DNA of 64,000 nucleotides from Paraescarpia echinospica (Eukaryota; Annelida; Polychaeta; Sabellida; Siboglinidae): NCBI GenBank assembly GCA_020002185.1, contig CM034542.1, forward strand, positions 59,221,374 through 59,285,373, written 5' to 3'. Below, in pieces: positions 9,051 through 21,487 of this stretch. The translations under genes and the position numbers were made by a program. The number at the start of each line of letters is the position of its first letter. Position 1 is the stretch's first letter. The notes below the pieces were generated by a model that was not told where the DNA came from, did not search any database, and was given only the letters and a program-made list of their open reading frames with translations.

Positions 9051-11825
9051 CAATCAATCACAATCACAATACTTTATTGTCCCTTGGGAAGGAAATTCAT
9101 GTGGAGTGTAGAGCAGCATATTAAGACATATAAAACAAATGTACATGCAATATAAACAATGTAAAAATAAAAAGAGTAAAAGTAACAAAAGTAATATCAG
9201 TTAAATAAATAAATAAATTAAATATGTTAAATAAATTACAACAGTTTTTAAAAAGTTAAGTTAAAGTTAAATCATCTCACAAATCATCTCAGGCTCACTC
9301 AGTGTCAAACTGGCAGGGGAGACTGCCAGAGATGGAGGGGAACGAAGGTCAGTTACTTATTAATTAGTCTTATTGACGAGGGGACAAAAGAGTTTCGAGT
9401 GCGGTTCAATTTGCAGTGAGGGAGTTGAAAGCGGCAGCCAGAAGGAAGTAGTTTATAGCACGGAAACAGGGGATGTTCGGGGTCTGAGGAGACGTTCCTT
9501 CCCTTTCTCTCTGCCCGTTGCCTGTACAGATCTTCTAGACCGGTCTGCTTTTTTCCCACCACCTTGCCACTAACCCTGACTGTTCGTGCCAGAGTGTTGC
9601 GATGCACGATACTCAGGCCGCCGTACCACACAAGAAACCCAAATCTAATAGAGCTTTCTATGTAGCATCTGTAGAAGGTTTGTAGAACATGTGTGCTGAC
9701 ACTGAGTGACCTGAGCTTGTGTAAGAAATACACCTTTTGCTGGCATTTTCTGTTAATTACCGCTGTGTTTTCACCAAATGTGAGCTTGGCATCAATGATA
9801 GTGCCGAGATACTTGTATTCGTCTACTCTCCTTACACACTCTTGATTAATGAATAGTTTCTTGGGAGAAGTAGGATTTTCCCTAAAATCTATTATGAGTT
9901 CTTCAGTTTTACGAACGTTCAGGTGTAGGAAATGATTGTCACACCACACTGTGAAATCAGCTACAGTGCTCGCACACACTTGATCAGAGCCGGATAGGTC
10001 AACGATAGCTGTGTCATCGTTGTATTTGATGAAATTGACGCTCTCCTGGCTGCTACGACAGTCGTCTTTGTAAAGTGTGAACAGAACAGGGGAGATCACA
10101 GAGCCGAGGGGGGCACCAGTGAAAGTGAAGAGTGAGCTCGAAACAGCACCATTATAGCGCACTACTTGCATACGCTCAGTAAATAACTGGTTGACCCACA
10201 AGATGATGTGTGGGTTCACATGCATATTGACAAGTTTACTCATCATGGTGTGTGGCTGGATGGTGTTGAAAGCCGACGAAAAGTCAATAAAGACTATCCT
10301 GGCAAACAACTTGGGCTTTCCCAAGTGAGTATACACACTATGACATAGAGTGAGAACTGCATCATCCACACATCGATTGTGTTTATGCACAAATTGGAGG
10401 GGATCCAGTTGATCCCCAACATGCTGCAGGAGAGGACGAAGTATGAGTCGCTCAAACCACTTCATGACGACTGAGGTAAGCGCCACTGGGAGGTAGTCGT
10501 TGAGAACAGATGGCACAGGTTTCTTGGAGAGAGGACAGGTGACTAACGATTTCCAGGCCGGGGGGATGCGATGCTGCTTCAGAGACAAGTTGAAAAGGAT
10601 GCTGAACACTGCACCCAGCTGAGCATGGCACTCCTTGAGGACCCGACCACTGATGTTGTCAGGCCCAGCTGCCTTGAGAGGATTAATGTGCTTGAAGATG
10701 TTACTGACGTCATAAGGAGTTGTTTCTGGAGTATCACCCTCAGTGAGCTGAGACTCAATATCATCCACCGCCTCCTGACACTCACGTGAGAAGTCATGCC
10801 AGTCAAAACGCCCAAAGAAAGAATTCAAGTCCTCAGCGAACTTGAGACTCTCTTCCGCTGACTCTGAGTTTTGTATGACACGTTTGCCGGACTCAACACC
10901 AGACAGAGTTTTTAGTCCCTGCCATGCCCTGTGCATATTGCCATATTGGAACAGGCGTTCAATTTTGTCCTTGTATTCTAGTTTAGCGTCCCTGATCTGC
11001 TTTTTTAGAGTACACTGGATCCTTTTTGCTTCAGTGCGGTTGTTACATATGAAAGCCCTCTTCTTCTCGTTGATTATGTTTTTCAGTTCTTTACTCACCC
11101 ACGGTTTGTTATTTGAGAAGATTTTCACAGTCTTTGTGGGGATAATCATCTCTTCACAAAACTTGATATAGTCTGTGACGACATCAACTGCTTCTTCAAG
11201 TGAATAACTGGATTCAATAAGAACATCCCACAATCAAAACACCCCCTGAGGGCGTCGACCGAGTTCAAGTCCCACGTTTTTACAGTTTTCTGCACTGCTT
11301 TCTGTCTCTGCAGTTTAGTTCTATATGCCGGGATCAAATGTACCACATTGTGATCAGCTGTACCAAGTGCCATCTTCTTCACGGACTTGTACGCGTCCTT
11401 AATGTTGCCATAACAAAGATCCAGGGTGTTATTACTGTCTGACACGTCACGTACTGCTGGTAAAGAGGCAATGTTTTGTCTAGTCGGCAGCTATTGAAAT
11501 CTCCGAGTATTATGTTAGGCGAGTCTGGTGACATTGTCTCACGCCGGTGCACACAGCTAGTGATTGCATCAGCTGCGCGTGCACATTAGCTGACGGTGGC
11601 ACATAGACCAGAGTTAAAAATAGCTGTCCGAACTCTCTGGGTAAATACCCGGGTAGGTCGGACGCAGCGACACTGACAATAGCTCCACGTCCGGGGTACA
11701 CAGTTCTTCCCTCACGATGACAGACTTACACCAGCGCTGGTTAATGTACACACAGATCCCACCACCCTGTGATTTGCCACTCAGCTTTTTGTCCCGGTCC
11801 AATCTCACTGGGGTACCAAAGCCAT
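9051..11825 (-). mobile_element. Rex1-like non-LTR retrotransposon (CR1 group), 5' truncated
   Basis: The minus strand carries endonuclease remnants in several frames (GGGICVYIN, ILGDFNSC, LGTADHNVVHLIP), then a long reverse transcriptase frame. RT blocks include NPLKAAGPDNISGRVLKECH, NDYLPVALTSVVMKWFERL, FIDFSSAFNTIQPHT and GAPLGSVISPVLFTLY. The 3' end has the CTTCCCAAGGGACAATAAAG motif typical of Rex1-type elements and an ATTGTGATTG-like tail. It is truncated inside the endonuclease and sits in VPS16 intron g-h. Inactive. Confidence 0.9.
9353..11233 (-). pseudogene. Rex1-like reverse transcriptase frame, catalytically altered
   Basis: A 626-codon frame without stops, covering the linker, RT fingers and palm, and the C-terminal domain. 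The active-site box reads YNDDTAIV instead of Y/F-ADD, and the PQG box reads APLGSV; both changes would be expected to impair activity. The endonuclease part upstream is in other frames, so the complete polyprotein cannot be made. The long open RT suggests fairly recent insertion. Confidence 0.85.
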
Positions 11826-11888
11826 CACAGACTCAAAAGTGACGCCCAACAGACTCAAGAGTCACAGAGCAGCCCAACACAGACTCAC
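11826..11888. repeat. 30-bp minisatellite, right part, ending at a VPS16 donor
   Basis: About two copies of the CAGACTCAAGAG / CAGAGCAGCCCAACA unit. The last repeat base pair is adjacent to exon g: on the sense strand the intron starts GTGAGTCTGTGTTGGGC, which is the repeat unit with TTGAGT changed to GTGAGT. Confidence 0.85.
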
Positions 11889-12023
11889 CTTTAGCGCGAG
11901 TTTGACTCGACCCCCATCAAAGGCACCATTGGCGATGTCGGCGTATGACACACCTGACAGGTCATCGAGCTTGGACGCGATGGCGCGGGCCACATCCTCA
12001 TCTGGGATGTGCTTCTGTTGTAC
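11889..12023 (-). CDS. VPS16: VPS16 exon g
   Basis: 135-nt phase-0 exon, 45 codons, VQQKHIPDEDVARAIASKLD ... GVSYADIANGAFDGGRVKLALK. It matches the VQQKDVSDEDVARAI...GVSYSDIA block of the family. Acceptor CTCCACCAG, donor CTAAAG/GTGAGT. Confidence 0.97.
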
Positions 12024-12659
12024 CTGGTGGAGAGGAAACACATCCAAACTCTTTCTTCCAACAGCCCACTCCCATACCCTGCCCACATTACTATAGTATA
12101 TTTTAAAACCTCCTCCCTCAGTTCAATTTATTACTCCTCATGTTTCATGCTAATTCCATGAAAAAGCAAATCTCCCGAGTATTCACTACGATATGCTTGT
12201 TCGTCTATGCATATTTTTTCATTTTGTTTTGGTGAAACTAACAGACAAACTGTAAAAATTATTTTGACCCTGTCAGTTTGAAACTAACCATAGGTCTTCA
12301 GTCTTATCAAAGTTCGGCCAGGCTCAAACTCATGGCTGGTTTGTTTACATGACAAGTTTATCATTTTTCATGTGAATGCTTCTATCGCTGAGTCAGCTAA
12401 AAGGAAGGCTAAGTACAAGTGTATGCAGGTTGTTTTGGTCTGTTTACTACTCTTCTGATTGCTTTGATACACAACATCTCCTAAAAACAAAACATGACAA
12501 ACAGATTACAAGGAAAGACCAAAGACCGTGATATGGAGGCACGTTTCAGGTGACACGAATTAACAACTTTCAAGCAACCCTTTCTCTGGATGATTATATT
12601 ATGATGACATTGTTGCCAGGATGCTAACTCAAAAAATAACCTGTTACCCAGAAACTGAC

Positions 12660-12804
12660 CTTGTAGCATGCCCAGTGGGCAAGGATGCGACTGGAACCCT
12701 CAGCATCGGGCAACTTCAGGTAGTCACAGATCCTGATGGCGAGATAGTACTGGCGTCTCAAAACAAGACGGTCAATCAGCACCGGCAGGGTCAGCTTCTC
12801 CAGC
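12660..12804 (-). CDS. VPS16: VPS16 exon f
   Basis: 145-nt exon: one base completing the Q codon, then [20 protein letters not shown] ... [11 protein letters not shown]; start of the Vps16 C-terminal domain. Donor TACAAG/GTCAGT. The 5' boundary is unusual. The only in-frame joins that keep the family length need the preceding intron to end in ...AATACAT. No AG or AC acceptor nearby keeps the frame: joins after TAC or after CTGGAG hit TGA within a few codons. Confidence 0.9.
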
Positions 12805-13601
12805 ATGTATTCAGTTAAGAACCAACATAATAATAGTCATAAAAAAACATCTTTGATGCGCAATATGACCGAAAATCAATGCTGCCAGTTAATTAATAGT
12901 AGACGAAGAATACTAGCTAAACAGCACTAAAAATGTCAAGTTACTTAAACAATTTAGTAACAAAAACCCAAATACAAATATATGAATAAAACAGTATAAT
13001 CTTAAATTTAATTACTTAAAAATCAATCAAATGTCATATAAAAGAATCAAAGTCCTTCAAAACAATGGTGATGATGTGTAAATGTGTGGGTACACGTGCG
13101 CGCATTTCAGTAGAGATTTATATCGTTTGTAACATACATGTATGTTAAAAAAATTTCTCTTTCTTCCAAGAATACAAGCATTTGGTGGTCAGTTTAGTGT
13201 ACTTATATTTAATTAATTAAAAATACATTTTAAACTCTAAATACTGGAATAATGTAATGTCTGGATAATGATATTAAACGAGTTCCAACTGTTAACTACT
13301 ACTTAACTAGGTTCAGAGGCTTGTGACTGGCAACTTTCGGTCTGAATGGCAACTCTCAGAAAGTGCCGGCCAAAACCGCCATCTTTACAGCAAATATCAA
13401 AATGTGTACTTCCATAGCTGACATAACTGATAACACAAGTATTGTGTACATTACAGGCCTCTATGTTAGTGGACAACAACAACAACACAAAACAGTGAAC
13501 ATTTGTAAGATTGATTAACAACAAAACATGGTAGATTTTGCTCTACACCCAACTGAGATATTGATATTAGATGTTTGATTCTGCCAGCGATGTAAGGATA
13601 C
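12805..13601 (-). other. VPS16: U12-type (minor) intron in VPS16, apparent GT-AT ends
   Basis: The donor GTATCCTTAC matches the minor-intron consensus RTATCCTTT in eight of nine positions. The branch-site-like GTTCTTAAC lies 10 nt from the inferred 3' end, the spacing usual for U12 introns. The inferred 3' terminal bases are CAT. The intron is 797 nt, AT-rich, without minisatellites. Confidence 0.8.
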
Positions 13602-13729
13602 TGTGTGTATGTGAGGGGAATGCCAACCTTGTAGTCGCGAACAGCATTCAACACTCGCAGCATCTGACACATGTTCACAAAGCCTTCAGGACTGTAGTCC
13701 GTGAGAAAGCACTTGCCAAAGGTTGCCGC
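13602..13729 (-). CDS. VPS16: VPS16 exon e
   Basis: 128-nt exon, [20 protein letters not shown] ... [19 protein letters not shown] plus CA. It matches the family segment AASFGKCF...[19 protein letters not shown]. Acceptor TTTTTGTCAG; U12-type donor CACA/GTATCC. Confidence 0.96.
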
Positions 13730-13904
13730 CTGACAAAAACAATACAAAAATGTATTAGGAAATTGTTTTTTAAGTAACTGGCATTTTTCATCACTTGATT
13801 ATAAATGCCACAAGTAAGTCAAACACCAAAAAAACAAAATTAAGTATTATTAATTATTATTGTGTACATTAGGCACCTCCACAAAAAAATTATTTTTATT
13901 GCTA

Positions 13905-16900
13905 TGTAATTGGACACTAACGTAGGAGGTAACTGTGATGAAGTTACAACGGAATGTTGATACCACAATAATAAAACAGGGATGACATGACTGATATAGG
14001 AGGTAACTGTGATGAAGTTACAACCGCCTGTTGATACCACAATAATAAAACAGGGATGACATGACTGATATAGGAGGTAACTGTGATGAAGTTACAAAAG
14101 CCTGTTGATACCACAATAATAAAATGGGGATGACATGACTGATATAGGAGGTAACTGTGATGAAGTTACAACGGAATGTTGATACCACAATAATAAAACA
14201 GGGATGACATGACTGATATAGGAGGTAACTGTGATAAAGTTACAAAAGTCTGTTGATACCACAATAATAAAATGGGGATGACATGACTGATATAGGAGGT
14301 AACTGTGATGAAGTTACAACGGTCTGTTGATACCACAATAATAAAACAGGCATGACATGACTGATATAGGAGGTAACTGTGATAAAGTTACAAAAGCCTG
14401 TTGATACCACAATAATAAAATGGGGATGACATGACTGATATAGGAGGTAACTGTGATGAAGTTAGAATGGCCTGTTGATACCACAATAATAAAACGGGGA
14501 TGACATGACTGATATAGGAGGTAACTGTGATGAAGTTAGAATGGCCTGTTGATACCACAATAATAAAACGGGGATGACATGACTGATATAGGAGGTAACT
14601 GTGATGAAGTTACAAAAGCCTGTTGATACCACAATAATAAAATGGGGATGACATGACTGATATAGGAGGTAACTGTGATGAAGTTATAACGGAATGTTGA
14701 TACCACAATAATAAAACAGGGATGACATGACTGATATAGGAGGTAACTGTGATGAAGATACAACCGCCTGTTGATACCACAATAATAAAACAGGGATGAC
14801 ATGACTGATATAGGAGGTAACTGTGACGAAGTTACAAAAGCCTGTTGATACCACAATAATAAAATGGGGATGACATGACTGATATAGGAGGTAACTGTGA
14901 TGAAGTTACAACGGAATGTTGATACCACAATAATAAAACAGGGATGACATGACTGATATAGGAGGTAACTGTGATAAAGTTACAAAAGTCTGTTGATACC
15001 ACAATAATAAAATGGGGATGACATGACTGATATAGGAGGTAACTGTGATGAAGTTACAACGGTCTGTTGATACCACAATAATAAAACAGGGATGACATGA
15101 CTGATATAGGAGGTAACTGTGATGAAGTTACAACGGAATGTTGATACCACAATAATAAAACAGGGATGACATGACTGATATAGGAGGTAACTGTGATGAA
15201 GTTACAAAAGCCTGTTGATACCACAATAATAAAATGGGGATGACATGACTGATATAGGAGGTAACTGTGATGAAGTTACAAAAGCCTGTTGATACCACAA
15301 TAATAAAATGGGGATGACATGACTGATATAGGAGGTAACTGTGATGAAGTTACAACGGTCTGTTGATACCACAATAATAAAACAGGGATGACATGACTGA
15401 TATAGGAGGTAACTGTGATGAAGTTACAACGGAATGTTGATACCACAATAATAAAACAGGGATGACATGACTGATATAGGAGGTAACTGTGATAAAGTTA
15501 CAAAAGTCTGTTGATACCACAATAATAAAATGGGGATGACATGACTGATATAGGAGGTAACTGTGATAAAGTTACAACGGTCTGTTGATACCACAATAAT
15601 AAAACAGGGATGACATGACTGATATAAGAGGTAACTGTGATGAAGTTACAACGGTCTGTTGATACCACTATAATAAAACAGGGACGACATGACTGATATA
15701 GGAGGTAACTGTGATGAAGTTACAACGGTCTGTTGATACCACAATAATAAAACAGGGATGACATGACTGATATAGGAGGTAACTGTGATGAAGTTACAAC
15801 GGTCTGTTGATACCACAATAATAAAACAGGGATGACATGACTGATATAGGAGGTAACTGTGATGAAGTTACAACGGTCTGTTGATACCACAATAATAAAA
15901 CAGGGATGACATGACTGATATAGGAGGTAACTGTGATGAAGTTACAATAGTCTGTTGATACCACAATAATAAAACGGGGATGACATGACTGATATAGGAG
16001 GTAACTGTGATGAAGTTGACAACGGTCTGTTGATACCACAATAATAAAACGGGGATGACATGACTGATATAGGAGGTAACTGTGATGAAGTTACAACGGT
16101 CTGTTGATAACCACAATAATAAAACGGGGATGACATGACTGATATAGGAGGTAACTGTGATGAAGTTACAACGGTCTGTTGATACCACAATAATAAAACA
16201 GGGATGACATGACTGATATAGGAGGTAACTGTGATGAAGTTACAAAAGCCTGTTGATACCACAATAATAAAACAGGGATGACATGACTGATATAGGAGGT
16301 AACTGTGATAAAGTTACAACGGCCTTTTGATACAACAATAATAAAACAGGGATGACACGACTGATATAGGAGGTAACTGTGATGAAGTTACAACGGCCTT
16401 TTGATACCACAATAATAAAACGGGGATGACATGACTGATATAGGAGGTAACTGTGATGAAGTTACAAAAGCCTGTTGATACCACAATAATAAAACAGGGA
16501 TGACATGACTGATATAGGAGGTAACTGTGATAAAGTTACAATGGCCTTTTGATACAACAATAATAAAACAGGGATGACATGACTGATATAGGAGGTAACT
16601 GTGATGACGTTACAACGGTCTGTTGATACCACAATAATAAAACAGGGATGACATGACTGATATAGGAGGTAACTGTGATGAAGTTACAACGGTCTGTTGA
16701 TACCACAATAATAAAACAGGGATGACATGACTGATATAGGAGGTAACTGTGATGAAGTTACAACGGTCTGTTGATACCACTATAATAAAACGGGGATGAC
16801 ATGACTGATATAGGAGGTAACTGTGATGAAGTTACAACGGCCTGTTGATACAACAATAATAAAACGGGGATGACATGACTGATGTAGGAGGTAACTGTGA

Positions 16901-18662
16901 TGAAGTTACAACAGTCTGTTGATACCACAATAATAAAACAGGGATGACATGACTGATATAGGAGGTAACTGTGATGAAGTTGCAACGGTCTGTTGATAAC
17001 ACAATAATAAAACGGGGATGACATGACTGATATAGGAGGTAACTGTGATAAAGTTACAACGGCCTTTTGATAAAACAATAATAAAACAGGGATGACATGA
17101 CTGATATAGGAGGTAACTGTGATGAAGTTACAACGGTCTGTTGATACCACAATAATAAAACAGGGATGACATGACTGATATAGGAGGTAACTGTGATGAA
17201 GTTACAATGGTCTGTTGATACCACAATAATAAAACGGGGATGACATGACTGATATAGGAGGTAACTGTGATGAAGTTACAACGGCCTTTTGATACAACAA
17301 TAATAAAACAGGGATGACATGACTGATATAGGAGGTAACTGTGATGAAGTTACAACGGTCTGTTGATACCACAATAATAAAACAGGGATGACATGACTGA
17401 TATAGGAGGTAACTGTGATGAAGTTACAACGGTCTGTTGATACCACAATAATAAAACAGGGATGACAAGACTGATATAGGAGGTAACTGTGATGAAGTTA
17501 CAAAGGCCTGTTGATACCACAATAATAAAACGGGGATGACATGACAGATATAGGAGGTAACTGTGATGAAGTTACAACGGTCTGTTGATACCACAATAAT
17601 AAAACAGGGATGACATGACTGATATAGGAGGTAACTGTGATGAAGTTACAAAGGCCTGTTGATACCACAATAATAAAACAGGGATGACATGACAGATATA
17701 GGAGGTAACTGTGATGAAGTTACAACGGTCTGTTGATACCACAATAATAAAACAGGGATGACATGACTGATATAGGAGGTAACTGTGATGAAGTTACAAC
17801 GGCTTTTTGATACAACAATAATAAAACAGGGATGACATGACTGATATAGGAGGTAACTGTGATGAAGTTACAGAAGCCTGTTGATACCACAATAATAAAA
17901 CAGGGATGACATGACTGATATAGGAGGTAACTGTGATAAAGTTACAACGGCCTTTTGATAAAACAATAATAAAACAGGGATGACATGACTGATATAGGAG
18001 GTAACTGTGATGAAGTTACAACGGTCTGTTGATACCACAATAATAAAACAGGGATGACATGACTGATATAGGAGGTAACTGTGATGAAGTTACAACGGCC
18101 TGTTGATACCACAATAATAAAACAGGGATGACATGACTGATATAGGAGGTAACTGTGATGAAGTTACAACGGTCTGTTGATACCACAATAATAAAACAGG
18201 GATGACATGACTGATATAGGAGATAACTGTGATGAAGTTACAACGGCCTTTTGATACCACAATAATAAAACGGGATGACATGACTGATATAGGAAGTAAC
18301 TGTGATAAAGTTACAAAAGCCTGTTGATACCACAATAATAAAACGGGGATGACATGACTGATATAGGAGGTAACTGTGATGAAGTTACAAAGGCCTGTTG
18401 ATACCACAATAATAAAACGGGGATGACATGACTGATATAGGAGGTAACTGTGATGAAGTTACAAAAGCCTGTTGATACCACAATAATAAAACGGGGATGA
18501 CATGACTGATATAGGAGGTAACTGTGATGAAGTTACAAAGGCCTGTTGATACCACAATAATAAAACGGGGATGACATGACTGATATAGGAGGTAACTGTG
18601 ATGAAGTTACAAAGGCCTGTTGATACCACAATAATAAAACGGGGATGACATGACTGATATAT
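13905..18662. repeat. 74-bp satellite array, about 64 copies (4.7 kb)
   Basis: Tandem 74-bp unit (core GATATAGGAGGTAACTGTGA, then GTTGATACCACAATAATAAA). Main variants are CGGTCTG, AAGCCTG, CGGAATG or CGGCCTT before TTGATA, and CAGG or CGGG at the end; they recur in runs, suggesting local amplification. It fills the 5' part of the 10.8-kb VPS16 intron. Small minus-strand frames in it are not genes. Confidence 0.97.
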
Positions 18663-19210
18663 ACATACAAACATACATACATCCTCTTCGGTCTTCAGAC
18701 AAATTTGCCTATGTACCGCGCTGTAACCAATGTTGCTTTATAATTTAATTTGACTGGCTGGTGCATCCTTAATACATCAAGTCTGTTCTTCAGTGCATTG
18801 ACTGTTGGAGCTGTGACAATGGCTTCATGTAAGGTGTTCCATACATGAATTACTCTCTCGCTAAAGACGTGTCTCCTTAGTTCTCGTTTACTCCTGTTTT
18901 TATACAACTTTAAAAAAAGCCCCAGTGTTCCTTTGTACAAGTCCTGGTTAAGCATAGTGTGCGTGCAAGTAAATATGCCATTCAAGTATTTGTAAACATT
19001 AATAACATCCCCTCGTAATCTACGATATGTTAACGTTGGTAAGTTTAGGACCTTTAGTTTTGTTTCATAATCATAATTTTTAATTCTGGCACTATTTGTG
19101 TCGCTCTTCTTTGGACAGCCTCCACTGCATCAATATCGTACTGATACTTTGGAGACCAGACTACTACGCCATACTCCAAAGATGGTTGGTCCCTTATAAA
19201 GATGGAGAAA
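18663..19210 (-). mobile_element. LINE reverse transcriptase 3' end, degenerate
   Basis: The minus strand encodes a broken CR1-like RT C-terminus: SLEYGVVVWSPKYQYDID, AVEAVQRRAT, then KRELRRHVFSERVIHVWNTL and VNALKNRLD. Frameshifts lie near 19000-19080. It ends in a TATATACATACAAACATACA-like tail against the 74-bp array. Confidence 0.8.
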
Positions 19211-19790
19211 GGTTGTCTTGTGTAGATATTGATATGTACGATGGATTACACCCAGCAACTTGTTTGTATTAGATACAGCCTTTTGGACATGTTGTGTGAA
19301 TCTCAGCAGATCATGAGCCTATCAGTCTGCTTGAGGCTGGTGTCTGGGGAATACAGATGTGAGAGACGAGTCGGGAGGTCCAGGTTTATGCTGTGTCATG
19401 AATATGAGTTCAGAACATTTACAGGACCCAATTTACACTGAGGAAGTCGAAAGATAACTGGCAGCCCAAGTTGATAAGAAGTACATAGAGTCACATAGTT
19501 GTCTTCTGAGTAAACATGAGCACATAGGAAGACAGTATAAAATGAATCCACTGTTCACCAATCGCCAAGTCTGCTGAAGGCGTAGACTATCGTAGTCCTC
19601 TGTTTAGTACCATTAACATCAGGTTAAGACAGGGATCAAAACACTGCTACACTGCTGCTGGGTAAAAGAGATAAAAGGGCGAAGTGCCTAACCATCCAGA
19701 TTGGCCAACTTTCAAAAGAATACTTGTGACAATATCTGAGGACAATTCCACCAAACGATGAATGAAGAACACTTATAGTATGCAAAGATG
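19211..19790. other. Intronic sequence, nothing recognised
   Basis: About 580 nt of non-repetitive DNA between the LINE fragment and the homeobox gene 3' UTR. No exon, RNA gene or transposon was recognised. Confidence 0.5.
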
Positions 19791-19794
19791 ACAA

Positions 19795-19800
19795 TTTATT
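19795..19800 (-). terminator. Candidate poly(A) signal AATAAA of the homeobox gene
   Basis: AATAAA on the minus strand, about 345 nt after the stop codon of the homeobox frame. It is the first canonical signal found downstream of the stop, so the 3' UTR is inferred to end shortly after it. Confidence 0.5.
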
Positions 19801-20143
19801 TCTTGATCCATAAACACAGCATCAATATACAGCATAAGCAAATACACACAAAAACTCACATACTTGGTTCATTATCAAGGCAATTAAATATGTATACAGG
19901 CCAAATTTAATTCAACCACAATCTATATATACAACAGTTTACTGTGTGGCTTGACATTGACATGCATTGAGTCCATGCACAACTACAGTCAAATATCACT
20001 GTATCTTGAATGTTCCACACAGACAAACGAAAGTCCTTAAAATATTTCTGCAGTCTTTCTGCAGTCCTATCTCAGCTACTGTCAATGGCAATTGATGTGA
20101 AAAATTAAATAAAACACATATTTCATTATATCTCCACTACACG

Positions 20144-20968
20144 TCACACACAAGAGGGCGCCACCACATGCGTATATCCATCGTAGTTACCATGGTGACC
20201 GAGCCCTGCATCCTGTGGTACAACCGTCATCTTGTCGCAGATTGACACCAGGTGCTGCTGCAGGCGGAACTGCTGTCGTTTAGGCTTTGTGTTCAGTGTG
20301 CGGTTGCGTTTGTTTGCAAACCACGCCTTCACCTGCGTAACACCAATACTGCCCTGTACTGCCATGTCGTGTTTCTCCTCGTCTGTGGGGTAGGGATGAT
20401 CCACATGCCTCTCGTACCAACTCATCATGATGCTGATGGCGTTCGGATTCAATAACCGTGACTTACTTTTCTTCGTTGTCCCCCCGAGTTGTGCCATCTC
20501 CGCAGGTAATGCCTCCTTCAGTAGCTTCAGACTGGCCGTCACCCGCCACGTCAGGTGTCTCTGATGACTGTCGTAGTACTGACTGATACAGCGAAACTCG
20601 TACTCAAACTTGCCTTGAGAGAGTCGACTGGCATGCAGATTGGTGACAGCGTCACTGCGCTGGGTCAGGATCTCTGCATTCTGTGTGTTGAAGAACTTCT
20701 CGAGCTGCGTCACCTTCGGGTTGCCCAGTGGCGCTAGCTGCTGGAACTCTGCCTGTAGTGTTGCTTCCTCCACCAGGAGGTCGTCATGGCCAGTGGTGCC
20801 ATCTGGGCAAGAAGGGGCATTCTGAACGAGTGTGTACGGCACCGTCAGTTGCGTGCATTCGTCAACCAGCATCGCCTGCAGTTCACCAAACATCGGGTTC
20901 TTCAGCAGTGTCAGTAGCTCACTCGAAGACGTTGAGTTCTGTTTGATGCTGTCAACTATGTCGGCCAT
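20144..20968 (-). CDS. TALE-class homeobox protein, single exon, nested in a VPS16 intron
   Basis: 274 codons with ATG at 20966-20968 and a stop at the low end. The homeodomain spans about residues 167-229, with the three-residue TALE loop extension (HPYPTDEEK at 191-199) and recognition helix QVKAWFANKRNRT. W216, F217, N219 and R221 occupy positions 48, 49, 51 and 53; residue 50 is Ala as in IRX and MKX types. A basic NTKPKRQ follows. The N-terminal 165 residues have no MEIS, PBC or IRO domain I recognise. The intact frame, atypical class and lack of introns resemble the spiralian TALE group called SPILE, but I cannot run a tree. A nuclear DNA-binding transcription factor is expected. It lies on the same strand as VPS16, inside its largest intron. 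Confidence 0.93.
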   Translation of the reverse strand: MADIVDSIKQNSTSSSELLTLLKNPMFGELQAMLVDECTQLTVPYTLVQNAPSCPDGTTGHDDLLVEEATLQAEFQQLAPLGNPKVTQLEKFFNTQNAEILTQRSDAVTNLHASRLSQGKFEYEFRCISQYYDSHQRHLTWRVTASLKLLKEALPAEMAQLGGTTKKSKSRLLNPNAISIMMSWYERHVDHPYPTDEEKHDMAVQGSIGVTQVKAWFANKRNRTLNTKPKRQQFRLQQHLVSICDKMTVVPQDAGLGHHGNYDGYTHVVAPSCV

Positions 20969-21487
20969 TGTAGTGTGTCTCGTAACAAGTACAAAGTTGC
21001 TATGTCAGTGAGTCTGTATTTGATGATCTGTTGAACTGTCCTCAAAACTCAACCAACATACAACTAGACCTGACAAAATGTGCCAACACGTTAACACTCG
21101 GGGAGAAACACCACACTCTCCAAGACACAATCCACATGTGACAAAAAATGCCCTGTCCCCAGTCTGACTACTGTGACACTGAGCAGCTCAACTGTCCAGT
21201 CTTGACCAATGGCTGACCACAGAGCAGGTGCCAGAAATGGATTATAATCCAGGGAGCTGAACTAGCACTTGGGTTTTGGTATTGTAACTCAGTTGCCACT
21301 TGACTGGCCTGAGCTTATTACCAGCCCCATGTCCTGACTATGCCTTCATTGTCTTGTCATTGTTGTACTGACAAAGCCAGTGGACCCAGTAAGGGTGATC
21401 AGTGTCAACACCTGGGGTAGACATCTCTCCCTCTCTGTGGCCTGTACTGCTGGGGTCATACTAGGAAATATGACAAGACCTAATTTC
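20969..21487. other. Upstream region of the homeobox gene
   Basis: About 520 nt between the homeobox start codon and the 67-bp array. It must hold the promoter if the nested gene is transcribed independently. No TATA box at the usual distance or other clear element was found. Confidence 0.45.

Noticed and set aside
9353..11233. Active retrotransposon
   Set aside because: The RT active site is YNDD, the endonuclease is in several frames and the 5' end is truncated.
13905..18662. CRISPR array
   Set aside because: Repeats are contiguous without unique spacers and lie in a eukaryotic intron; the same holds for the other arrays.
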